Below are positions 7,504 to 16,745 of a stretch of 35,658 bases of DNA, piece after piece (position 1 is the first letter of the stretch; each line of letters begins with the position of its first letter). Source of the DNA: Ferruginibacter sp. (GTDB lineage Bacteria; Bacteroidota; Bacteroidia; Chitinophagales; Chitinophagaceae); NCBI GenBank assembly GCA_030157685.1, contig JAOAUI010000451.1:1-35658 (forward strand). The letters are read 5' to 3'. Below the pieces are notes generated by a model. It ran no database searches and had not been told where the DNA came from. It was given only the letters and a program-made list of their open reading frames with translations. The translations under genes and the position numbers were made by a program.

Positions 7504-7917
7504 ATGAAGTTTATAAAATTTCTCATACTCGGAATTGTTTTTGGAATTGTAATGGCAAAGTCAGAAGCCATTTCCTGGTTCAGAATACAGGAGATGTTTC
7601 GTTTTCAGGCTTTTCATATGTATGGTATTATTGGTACGGCTGTTACATTAGGTGTTATTGGTGTTGCCCTGATCAAGAAATTTAAAATAAGAGATTTTCA
7701 TGGCAACCCCATTTCGTTTTATCCCAAAGAAAAATCTATTATACGGTATCTTTTGGGAGGTATCATTTTTGGATTAGGTTGGGCATTGAGTGGTGCCTGT
7801 CCCGGGCCAATGGTAGTTAATATTGGCTATGGCTTTTTAACCATGACGATCGTATTTCTGTTTGCCATTGTTGGTACTTATTTATATGGATTGATTAAGG
7901 ATAAATTACCTCATTAA
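7504..7917 (+). CDS. YeeE/YedE family (sulfur-compound transporter) half-protein B
   Basis: GGIIFGLGWALSGACPGPMVVNIGYG signature. Confidence 0.85.
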   Translation: MKFIKFLILGIVFGIVMAKSEAISWFRIQEMFRFQAFHMYGIIGTAVTLGVIGVALIKKFKIRDFHGNPISFYPKEKSIIRYLLGGIIFGLGWALSGACPGPMVVNIGYGFLTMTIVFLFAIVGTYLYGLIKDKLPH

Positions 7918-7933
7918 TTTTAAAACGTTTCTT

Positions 7934-9016
7934 ATGTACAACGAGCAGGAAGACAAAAGAACCGAGGGACTGGTTTCTATAATCAATAAATTACTGTTGG
8001 TGATTGTGGTATTGGTAATCACCATTGTTGCCATGCCATTTATTTTATTTTACAAAGGCCAACCGGCCAAGCCGGAAACGCAAAATATTGCAACTTCTGC
8101 TGAAGCAGTAAAAACAGATACCACAAATTATTGGACAGCACCGGATATTAATTCAATTACTGACGTCAAACAAAAAGAGCAGGTAGTTTATGGCCAGGAA
8201 TTAATTGCACACACAGCCAAATACTTTGGCCCCAATGGTTCTGTACTAAAAATAACCAATGGCTTAAATTGTCAGAACTGCCACTTGCAGGCAGGTACAG
8301 CCGTTTTTGGTAACAACTATGGTTCTGTTGCTTCGCTGTATCCAAAATTCAGAGCCAGGAGCGGAAGTGTAGAAAATATTTACAAAAGAGTTAATGATTG
8401 TTTTGAAAGAAGTTTAAACGGAAAGGCAATTGATACAGGTGGAAAAGAAATGAAGGCCATTGTTGCATACATCAAATTTGTAGGATCTAATGTAGAGAAG
8501 GGGAAAAAAGCAGCAGGCTCAGGCTTTAAAGATCTTGCCTGGCTTGACCGTGCTGCTGACCCCGGGAAAGGGCAGATAGTTTATACAAGCAAATGCCAAA
8601 GCTGCCACCAGGCAAATGGCGAAGGAGTTTTTAATACCGATAAAACTGAATATACTTACCCGGCTTTATGGGGCAAAAACAGTTTTAACGATGGTGCCGG
8701 TTTATACCGCATCAGCAATTTTGCAAAATATGTAAAGTATAATATGCCGCAGGGAGTAACACATGTAAGTACACAGCTTGCAGATGAAGAAGCCTGGGAT
8801 GTTGCTGCATACATCATTTCACAAACAAGGCCGCATATCAATGTTCCGAAAGACTGGCCCGATATTTCAAAAAAACCGGTTGATCATCCTTTTGGGCCTT
8901 ATGCAGATGTATTTACCGACAAGCAACACAAGTACGGGCCTTTTAAACCCATTGTGGAAGAACAAAAGAAAAGAGAAGAACTGACAAAACAAAAAACTTC
9001 CATTGCAAAAAAATAA
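7934..9016 (+). CDS. dihaem cytochrome c, thiosulfate dehydrogenase (TsdA)-like
   Basis: Two CxxCH motifs (CQNCH, CQSCH) and IYKRVNDCFERSLNGKAID, resembling the TsdA Cys-ligand segment. N-terminal TM anchor. Confidence 0.75.
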   Translation: MYNEQEDKRTEGLVSIINKLLLVIVVLVITIVAMPFILFYKGQPAKPETQNIATSAEAVKTDTTNYWTAPDINSITDVKQKEQVVYGQELIAHTAKYFGPNGSVLKITNGLNCQNCHLQAGTAVFGNNYGSVASLYPKFRARSGSVENIYKRVNDCFERSLNGKAIDTGGKEMKAIVAYIKFVGSNVEKGKKAAGSGFKDLAWLDRAADPGKGQIVYTSKCQSCHQANGEGVFNTDKTEYTYPALWGKNSFNDGAGLYRISNFAKYVKYNMPQGVTHVSTQLADEEAWDVAAYIISQTRPHINVPKDWPDISKKPVDHPFGPYADVFTDKQHKYGPFKPIVEEQKKREELTKQKTSIAKK

Positions 9017-9026
9017 ATTCAGCCAC

Positions 9027-10721
9027 ATGGAAAACAACAGAAGGGATTTTATAAAAAAAATAGGTACGCTGGGCGGTGCAGGGCTGTTGGCTTCCTCACC
9101 AATTATTGCTATGGCAGGTACACAAGAAAATGCAATGCCTGATTATCAGACTTTGGCCGACGATAAACCCTTTACCATTTCTATTTTACAAACTACCGAT
9201 GTGCATTGCCAGGTTCAACCACATGATGAGTTGTTTTGGGAAAACGATCAAGCTGTGTTTCGCAAAACCGGCGGCTACGCTCACTTAGCTACTTATCTGC
9301 AAAATGAAAGAAAGAAAAACCCGAATACTTTTTTAATTGATACCGGCGATATGTTCCAGGGCAGCGAACTGTCTGTAAAAACAACCGGCAAAGCCATGGT
9401 ACCTATCTTAAATGCACTGGGTTACGATCTGTATTTGCCCGGCAACTGGGAAGTTATTTATTACAAAAAAGCTATGCAAACTTTATTGGGTTCATTAAAT
9501 GCGCCCAAGGTTTGTGCCAATATGTATCACGATCTGGGCGAGGGTAAAAAAGGAGAATTGATTTTTCCTCCTTATTATATCTGGAATATCAAAGGCGTGA
9601 AAATTGGTTTTATTGGCTATACAGACCCATTGGTTCCGCTTCGCCAATCGCCCAATTACAGCAAAGGAATTATTTACACCAAGCCCGAAGAAAACCTGGC
9701 ACATTATGTAGATGTATTGCGCAACCAGGAACAATGTGCTTATGTTTTAATTGTTGCCCATTTGGGATTATCGCAGCAAATTCATCTTGCAAATCAGGAA
9801 GAATGTAAGGGTGTTGATTATATTCTTGGGGGCGATACGCATGAAAGGGTGAGAAAACCCATTCAATGCAAATACAGTAAAGTGGTGGAGCCGGGTGCAT
9901 TTGGTTCTTTTGTGGGTAAACTTAATCTTACCATACAAAATGGCAAAGTGATAAAAGATGACTACGAATTGGTGGAAATAACAGCAGACAAATTCAAGCC
10001 TTCAAAAGAAATAGCTGCTTTAATTAAAAACAATGAACAGCCTTTTGAAAAAGATATTTATACAGTTGCAGGTTACAGTACCATTCCGTTGTACAGGTAT
10101 TTTGTGGTAGAAAATCCGATAGACACCATGATACTGGATGCGTTGAAATGGAAAGTGCCGGATATGGATATTGTATTATCAAATGGATTTCGTTTTTGCC
10201 CGCCACGCACAACGCCCGATCATACCGGCAACATTCCCATCACCGACGGATATATTTACGATATGTTTCCGGTGGATAGTACGGTAAGAACCGGCATGGT
10301 GACAGGCAAACAAATTAAAGAATGGCTGGAAAAAGAATTACATAATGTTTTTGCCAAAGATGCATCGGAACGTTTTGGTGGATGGGTGATAAAGTTTAAA
10401 GGAATGAAAGTGACCTTTAATGCTTTTGCAGAAAAAGGTAAAAGAGTACAGACTGTATCTGTTGCCAACACGCCACTTGATCCCGATAAAATGTATAAGA
10501 TATGTGCCTGCGAACGGGATGGCGACCCCAGTGATATGCTTTGCCGGATGAGGAATGTAGCCAATGCGGCAAATACGCATTACACTTTACATTCTGTTAT
10601 GAAAGATTACCTGGCAGCCAATTCGCCGGTTACACCAACGCCGCCGGAGAATGCCGATATACTGGATGCTCCGCAAACATTGCTTACACAGGTTACCGGG
10701 GTAGATTATCAGTTTCATTAA
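9027..10721 (+). CDS. Tat-exported SoxB-like / 5'-nucleotidase-superfamily metallophosphoesterase
   Basis: NNRRDFIKKIGTLGGAGLLASSP twin-arginine signal; metal motifs QTTDVHCQ, DTGDMFQGS, PGNWE, VAHLGL, GGDTHER; C-terminal 5'-nucleotidase-type domain. Confidence 0.75.
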   Translation: MENNRRDFIKKIGTLGGAGLLASSPIIAMAGTQENAMPDYQTLADDKPFTISILQTTDVHCQVQPHDELFWENDQAVFRKTGGYAHLATYLQNERKKNPNTFLIDTGDMFQGSELSVKTTGKAMVPILNALGYDLYLPGNWEVIYYKKAMQTLLGSLNAPKVCANMYHDLGEGKKGELIFPPYYIWNIKGVKIGFIGYTDPLVPLRQSPNYSKGIIYTKPEENLAHYVDVLRNQEQCAYVLIVAHLGLSQQIHLANQEECKGVDYILGGDTHERVRKPIQCKYSKVVEPGAFGSFVGKLNLTIQNGKVIKDDYELVEITADKFKPSKEIAALIKNNEQPFEKDIYTVAGYSTIPLYRYFVVENPIDTMILDALKWKVPDMDIVLSNGFRFCPPRTTPDHTGNIPITDGYIYDMFPVDSTVRTGMVTGKQIKEWLEKELHNVFAKDASERFGGWVIKFKGMKVTFNAFAEKGKRVQTVSVANTPLDPDKMYKICACERDGDPSDMLCRMRNVANAANTHYTLHSVMKDYLAANSPVTPTPPENADILDAPQTLLTQVTGVDYQFH

Positions 10722-10737
10722 TAAAATTTAAAGTAAG

Positions 10738-12159
10738 ATGAAAAAATTACTGGTAGCATCAATGATGTTGCTTGCAGGGCATATTGTATCAGCACAACAC
10801 CAGGAGGTTTCTGAAAAACCTGATATGTATAAAGGCAAACAGGTTCAAACAGTAGATACAACTTCTTTGTTATCGGCATTTAAAAGAGGGCATTTTAACG
10901 GGCATTTCAGATATTTTTTAATGGCTACTGATAATAAAGCAGGCCTTACCGATTATTATGCCAATGCGGCTGGCGGCGGCATCCGCTACGAAACGGCAAG
11001 GTTTCACGGTTTTCAGTTTGCGGTAAGTGGCTTCTATACTTTTAATATTGGTTCATCCGACCTGGGGAAACCAGATAGTACAACAGGCCAATCTAACCGG
11101 TATGAAATAGCGTTGTTTGATGTTGAAAACCCGTACAACAAAAAAGATATTGACAGGCTGGAAGAGTTCTATTTAAAATACCAACGTAAAAATATTTCCA
11201 TCAGTTTTGGCCGGCAGTTACTGAATACGCCGTTCATTAATTTACAGGATGGCAGAATGAGGCCAACAGGTGTAGAGGGAGTCTGGATGGAATATAATGA
11301 TACAAAGAAAATAAAAGCAGAAGGAGGTTTGCTGTATGCTGTTTCTCCAAGAGGTACTACCAAATGGTATCATATCGGAGAATCAGTGGGTGTTTATCCT
11401 TCAGGCGTAAATGCGGATGGAACAAAATCGCAATACAATAATAATGTAAGCAGTAAAATTGTTGCCTTGCTCGGATTAAATTTTAAGGCCCACAAAAATT
11501 TGAATTTACAGGTATGGGATGTATATACAGATAATGTTTTTAACACCGCCATGCTGCAGGCCGATCTGTTGTTTCCTCAAAAAAATAACAGTTCTTTTTT
11601 TGCAGCAACTCAGTTTACCAGGCAGGATGCTATTAATAATGGTGGAAATACAAATGCAGCTAAAACCTATTTTGAAAAGAGCGGAAAATCTTTCAGCTTT
11701 GGTGCCAGAGCCGGCTGGAAAAATAAAACCTGGGAAACCAGTATTAACTATAACCGCATTACAGCCCACGGCCGCTATTTAATGCCCCGTGAATGGGGCC
11801 GGGAACCTTTCTTTACATTTTTACCCCGTGAACGTAATGAAGGTTTTGGTGATGTACATGCCATTATGGGTAAAGTAAATTTCAATATTCCCAAAGCAGG
11901 TATGAAAACATCTCTGGCAGCAGGTTATTATAAATTACCCGATGTAAAAAATTACCGGTTAAATAAGTATGGCTTACCTTCATACACGCAGGTAAATGCC
12001 GATATACGTTATTCGTTTCCTGGTATACTAAAAGGGTTTGAAGCGCAGTTATTGGTTGTTTGGAAAATGAATACCGGGGAAATGTATAACAATAAACGTT
12101 TTGAGATTAACAAGGTAAATATGCTGCAATACAATTTTGTTTTAAACTTTCATTTTTAA
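10738..12159 (+). CDS. OprD-like outer-membrane porin
   Basis: Signal peptide ending VSAQ; beta-barrel pattern; LEEFYLKYQRKNISISFGRQLLNTPFINLQDGRM; terminal aromatic residue (NFHF*). Confidence 0.7.
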   Translation: MKKLLVASMMLLAGHIVSAQHQEVSEKPDMYKGKQVQTVDTTSLLSAFKRGHFNGHFRYFLMATDNKAGLTDYYANAAGGGIRYETARFHGFQFAVSGFYTFNIGSSDLGKPDSTTGQSNRYEIALFDVENPYNKKDIDRLEEFYLKYQRKNISISFGRQLLNTPFINLQDGRMRPTGVEGVWMEYNDTKKIKAEGGLLYAVSPRGTTKWYHIGESVGVYPSGVNADGTKSQYNNNVSSKIVALLGLNFKAHKNLNLQVWDVYTDNVFNTAMLQADLLFPQKNNSSFFAATQFTRQDAINNGGNTNAAKTYFEKSGKSFSFGARAGWKNKTWETSINYNRITAHGRYLMPREWGREPFFTFLPRERNEGFGDVHAIMGKVNFNIPKAGMKTSLAAGYYKLPDVKNYRLNKYGLPSYTQVNADIRYSFPGILKGFEAQLLVVWKMNTGEMYNNKRFEINKVNMLQYNFVLNFHF

Positions 12160-12164
12160 TCAGC

Positions 12165-12800
12165 ATGATGAACATAGATAACCTTAAGCATATTTTTGAA
12201 CCGCAGTTATTGCAGGAAATACAACAGTTCGGCATCATTCAGCATTTTAAAGAAGGGGATCTGATTATGGATTACGGAAAGTACATCCGTATGATGCCCA
12301 TTGTTTTAAACGGAACAATAAAAGTGTACCGCCTGGATGAAGAGGGCCGTGAAATTTTGTTGTATTATTTATCCAGCAGCGAAAGTTGTTCTATGGCTTA
12401 CAGTTGCTGTATTGAAGCAAAGAAGAGTGAAGTAAAAGCCATTGCAGAAGATGATGTGGAGCTGATAGCCATACCCCATATTAAACTGGATGAATGGCTT
12501 TGTAAATATTCCAGCTGGAAAAACTACATCATGCGTAGTTTTAATGAACGCTTTATTGAATTATTGAAATCAATTGAAAGTATTGCTTTTCATAAACTGG
12601 ATGACAGGCTGATAGAGTACCTGAAAGATAAACAGCGCATCACCGGATCCAGCGTTATAAAAGCATCGCATAGTTTAATTGCAGATGAGCTGGCAACATC
12701 AAGGGTTGTAATATCCAGGTTATTGAAACAACTGGAAAACAGTAAGAAGATAATTTTATACCGTAACGAAATAAAATTGTTGCCGGCTTTAGATCAGTGA
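12165..12800 (+). CDS. Crp/Fnr family transcriptional regulator
   Basis: Cyclic-nucleotide-binding-like N-domain (LNGTIKVYRLDEEGREILLYYL) and winged HTH (SLIADELATSRVVISRLLKQLENSKKI). Contains SCSMAYSCC. Confidence 0.9.
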   Translation: MMNIDNLKHIFEPQLLQEIQQFGIIQHFKEGDLIMDYGKYIRMMPIVLNGTIKVYRLDEEGREILLYYLSSSESCSMAYSCCIEAKKSEVKAIAEDDVELIAIPHIKLDEWLCKYSSWKNYIMRSFNERFIELLKSIESIAFHKLDDRLIEYLKDKQRITGSSVIKASHSLIADELATSRVVISRLLKQLENSKKIILYRNEIKLLPALDQ

Positions 12801-12812
12801 TCACAAGTACTT

Positions 12813-12848
12813 AAAAAAAAATCCCCGGTGCATCGGGGATTTTTTTTT
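12813..12848. terminator. bidirectional intrinsic terminator
   Basis: AAAAAAAATCCCCG-GTGCAT-CGGGGATTTTTTTT between convergent genes. Confidence 0.9.
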
Positions 12849-12859
12849 ATTGAGTATCA

Positions 12860-14284
12860 TCATTTTTTTATTATCATTTTTTGTAGCTGGGTTGTTTCAT
12901 TTTTTACAACCAGTATATATGCTCCCGCAACAATTGTTGGGTTAAGGTAAATTGAATAAGCGCCTGCATTTTTAATTTCCAATGTACCAGCCTGCACAAG
13001 CTGCCCGGCAGTATTTATAATGGTATAGTTGTATAATCCTTTTAATGCGGCACCAGCATACAAATCTATATTGGTTGTAACCGGATTGGTAATTACATAA
13101 AACTCTTTGCCTGCGGTATTTGCCGAAACAGTTACTATGTGTGAATAATTTACCTGGCTGCTCAGGTTATTTATTTTTAAACGGTAGAAAGCTGTTCCGT
13201 TTAAAATTTTCCTGTCATCATAACTGTAAAACTCGGTGCCGTTTCTGTTATAAGGCAAATGAACATGTATGGTATAAAAGCTGATACCATCATCGCTGCG
13301 TTGCAATTCGTAATTGGCAACATTCATTTCGCTGCCAATGGTCCAGTTAAGTTTGGTATAATCGGTCATCCGCCCGGCGGTAAAACTTATAATTTTTAAT
13401 GGAAGTGTGTAGGAGACACTGCCAAAAGTAAAATTCCTGTTGAATGCTGAAACGCTGGTTGATGTTACATTGCCCGTTGTTAAAGCGCTTCCGGTTGCAG
13501 TGCCGCCAATGCCTCTCCAGAAAATGCCGTCAAAATGAGCAACTCTTATATCTGATACCATTAAATTAGGAAAAGGAATCTTACTGTGATCCCAGTTCAT
13601 GGCAACCTGTGCAGCAGCTCCGCTTATTTTATTGATGGTCCAGTATTCGGCACTATCAACATACACCAATGGATTATAAAGAGCATACCGGTTTGGCGTT
13701 GTTGGGCCGTTATGCCTTATAGTAAATTCTCCTGATGCTGTAAGGTTGGTTAAGGCAATTGATCTTTCATAAATTGCATTGCCCACCGGGAAAGTAAAAT
13801 TGCTGCTGCCCATTTTTTTAACCCAGCCGTTTACATGGCGGGCATCGCTGCTGCCTGTGTAAGATGAGCCGGCTTCATAAATCATATAATTGGGCGTGGC
13901 AGAAGTGGTTATCATGCCTGCTGTGTAAGTATGTGTGCCGCTTACGCTGAGGTTATTATTAAGGGTGAAACCTGCCGTATTATTGGTAACCAGGTTGTAT
14001 GTTTTAAAAACCTGTGTGCCACTGATTGTTTGTGCTGCACTTCCATCCAGGTAAAGTGTACCTGTGCCTGCCGACATGGAAGATTGACTATTGGTAATAT
14101 CTCCCTTTACATAAAGACTGCCATTATTAATAAGATTACCTGCAGAGCTGTTTGTGAAATTTGAAAACCCGGATACAGATGCATCCGAATATATTTGAAG
14201 GTTGCCGGTATTGGTTATACCTGTCTGTGCAGTTGCATATCCACAGGAAAACAGGAAAGTAATTTGTATGATCGCCTTTTTCAT
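12860..14284 (-). CDS. secreted protein with C-terminal T9SS sorting-like domain
   Basis: Signal peptide (CGYATAQ); C-terminal YVITNPVTTNIDLYAG...YTIINTAGQLVQAGTLEIKNAGAYSIYLNPTIVAGAYILVVKNETTQLQKMIIKK, type A sorting domain-like. Confidence 0.8.
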   Translation of the reverse strand: MKKAIIQITFLFSCGYATAQTGITNTGNLQIYSDASVSGFSNFTNSSAGNLINNGSLYVKGDITNSQSSMSAGTGTLYLDGSAAQTISGTQVFKTYNLVTNNTAGFTLNNNLSVSGTHTYTAGMITTSATPNYMIYEAGSSYTGSSDARHVNGWVKKMGSSNFTFPVGNAIYERSIALTNLTASGEFTIRHNGPTTPNRYALYNPLVYVDSAEYWTINKISGAAAQVAMNWDHSKIPFPNLMVSDIRVAHFDGIFWRGIGGTATGSALTTGNVTSTSVSAFNRNFTFGSVSYTLPLKIISFTAGRMTDYTKLNWTIGSEMNVANYELQRSDDGISFYTIHVHLPYNRNGTEFYSYDDRKILNGTAFYRLKINNLSSQVNYSHIVTVSANTAGKEFYVITNPVTTNIDLYAGAALKGLYNYTIINTAGQLVQAGTLEIKNAGAYSIYLNPTIVAGAYILVVKNETTQLQKMIIKK

Positions 14285-14305
14285 GTTTGAATTTTTGCTT
14301 CTTTA

Positions 14306-16090
14306 TTATTGGGTATTTACATGCCACTGAATATCCTGTATCTTAACCACTTGACCCGCATTTGATGGATTTGAATAATAAATCTCGAAATAATCTCCTG
14401 GTACTATATCTGGTAAATAGGCAATAAATGAAAATGGAAACGGTTGATTTAATGTTGTGACCCTGATCGTTGTTTCACCATATCTTATTGCAGAATTACC
14501 GTTTTTCACAATAGTAATTGATATATTCTGATTGCTGTTATTTATAGAAAGATTTCCGGAAATAATGAATATTCCATTTGTACTGTTCGCAGGCTGATAG
14601 GTTATTTTGTTGCTGGCAATGGTCCACTTGCAGGTTTCAGAAGAGGTGTTTGTACCCCAGTCAGCTTTATACCATGTATTTATTGTGGTTAAGGTTTTAG
14701 TAGTATTGCTATTTATTACATTAATAAAGCAAAATGGTTTTTTATCTCCTACACCGGCATTGCTTTCCAGAATAGCATTTGCATCTCTTCCGTCATTCCT
14801 GGTAAAATCAAATCCCTCGATATATTTTCCTGTATTGTTCCATGTATTTCCTGTGATAGATATACTTGTTATTGATGTAAAAGTAGCGGGCTGATAAAAT
14901 ATTGCAGTATCGCCGCTTGCACCATTATAATATCCTCCGGATGCTAACTGGATGGTTGCGGCCGAACCTTTACTCAAATTTATGCCGTAATTACAACCAA
15001 TAAAATCAGTTTCTGCCACTTTAACTACTACTCCGGCAACAGCTCCATGAATCAGGATACCATTTTTCTGCGCATTGGAAATGTCCGTTTCAAATACCCA
15101 AAGCTCAGCATCTGTTGAATCTAAAATAGTATTATAAAACCTGTCAAATGAGCAATCTTTTACTTCATTGTAAGTGCCGCTTCCTAAAAACCTGATGGCA
15201 TCTTCACCAGCAGATGTTCCATAACCTGCCAACGCAGTAGCATCAAAAACAAGCATTTTAAAATAAGTTTCCGTAAGGCACCGAAACATGGGCTTGCCTG
15301 CTAAACCGGAAGCTGCAGAAATTGTGGAAGAACCATAGGATAATCCCTGGATGGTAAGTGAATATGGCAGATCAATCACGATCGTTTCTGCAAGTGCAAA
15401 ATTTTCATGCGCCAGCCTGATAACAACGGAGCCTGCCATGTGCAGGTTAAGGAAATCAATGGCTTCCTGTATGGTAGTCCAGCTGCTGTTTTCGTCAATA
15501 TCCAGTATATGATCTTCAATATTTTTCGTTGCATCTTTGATGACCCAGTTAGTGCCGGAAACAATAAATGTTTCACCTTTATACCTGGTGAGTTTTGAAT
15601 CGGCTATGCCGTCAATAGTTGCCCCACCGTTTCCTACAACGGTAACAAGATCGGTATGTGTTCCCATATTCTTGACGGATATTTCCATCCCATTATCGGC
15701 AGATGTTACAGCTGGTAATGTTAACGTGATATCGTTACTCGCCATAACAAGGTTTTCGGCTTTTGTTAATGTGGCATTGGCTGTTTTAGTAACCAGGTTC
15801 TTTTCCCCGTTTCCTAATTTTTTCCATTCGGTGCCATTCCAGTAATAATAACCATCGGTTAAAGTTCCGCCGCTGCTGAATACCAGCATGCCTGCGGGAA
15901 CGGTTCCTGTAAGTGGTGCAACAGCACTGAGGCTGTTTAATGCTACCCTTGGCGGAAGAAAACCTTTGTTAGTGCTTTCTAACTCTAATAAAGAATTGGC
16001 ATTAATTGTGCCCGGGTTATTCCCAATCTTAACCTGTGCATTTACAAATATGGAAAGCAGCAGGACAGGAATGAGTAATATTTTTTTCAT
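14306..16090 (-). CDS. secreted beta-helix-like hypothetical protein
   Basis: Signal peptide (SIFVNAQ); KIGNNPGTINANSLLELESTNKGFLPPRV opening common in Bacteroidetes exported proteins; SWTTIQEAIDFLNLH and parallel beta-helix-like middle. Confidence 0.65.
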   Translation of the reverse strand: MKKILLIPVLLLSIFVNAQVKIGNNPGTINANSLLELESTNKGFLPPRVALNSLSAVAPLTGTVPAGMLVFSSGGTLTDGYYYWNGTEWKKLGNGEKNLVTKTANATLTKAENLVMASNDITLTLPAVTSADNGMEISVKNMGTHTDLVTVVGNGGATIDGIADSKLTRYKGETFIVSGTNWVIKDATKNIEDHILDIDENSSWTTIQEAIDFLNLHMAGSVVIRLAHENFALAETIVIDLPYSLTIQGLSYGSSTISAASGLAGKPMFRCLTETYFKMLVFDATALAGYGTSAGEDAIRFLGSGTYNEVKDCSFDRFYNTILDSTDAELWVFETDISNAQKNGILIHGAVAGVVVKVAETDFIGCNYGINLSKGSAATIQLASGGYYNGASGDTAIFYQPATFTSITSISITGNTWNNTGKYIEGFDFTRNDGRDANAILESNAGVGDKKPFCFINVINSNTTKTLTTINTWYKADWGTNTSSETCKWTIASNKITYQPANSTNGIFIISGNLSINNSNQNISITIVKNGNSAIRYGETTIRVTTLNQPFPFSFIAYLPDIVPGDYFEIYYSNPSNAGQVVKIQDIQWHVNTQ

Positions 16091-16133
16091 AGGATGATGA
16101 TTGTAAATGAAAATTGGATATCTGTTTTATTAT

Positions 16134-16745
16134 TTATAGTTCAAGGTTTATACCGATCAACAAATTTATTTTTTTGTCAAAAGGGCTGAATACGTAAACC
16201 GGGATGTTTATTTTTTTTATGTTAAACCCAATCAAAACGCCATATTCAGTTTCAAGCCGTTCTTTATATACCTTAGTTAATTGGGTGCTTACTCCTGTGT
16301 AAAACCATTTAACAGGCTCGTATCCTATTTCTGCCCAGGTATAAAAAAAATTTTCACTTGCCCCGTTTTTGCTTGCTGTGTATTGTGTTTGTACAGAAAT
16401 AAAGAATTTTTTATAATCAGCATCTGCATTTAATGCAACCGAACCGCCGTTAAACCTGCCAAACACCCAGCCCAACATGGGTGTTATTGAATAGCTTAAA
16501 GCACTATCATGGCTGAAATTTTTGCCTATATACACCGATGCTGTTTTGCGTTCTTCATAATTATATCTAAACTCTGTATATAATCCTTTTTTTCCTACCC
16601 GGTGTATTATGGGCATCCATACAAAAGGATCATTTTTGCTTGATAAATTATAATTTTCAAACCCAATTTTGGTTTGAGCATTCGCATTAAGCTGCATCAA
16701 TATGCTCCATATGATAATCAATAAGTTCTTCTTCACTTTCAACAA
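16134..16745 (-). CDS. hypothetical exported protein, probable outer-membrane beta-barrel
   Basis: Signal peptide ending NANAQ; alternating amphipathic strands. Confidence 0.5.
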   Translation of the reverse strand: MLKVKKNLLIIIWSILMQLNANAQTKIGFENYNLSSKNDPFVWMPIIHRVGKKGLYTEFRYNYEERKTASVYIGKNFSHDSALSYSITPMLGWVFGRFNGGSVALNADADYKKFFISVQTQYTASKNGASENFFYTWAEIGYEPVKWFYTGVSTQLTKVYKERLETEYGVLIGFNIKKINIPVYVFSPFDKKINLLIGINLEL

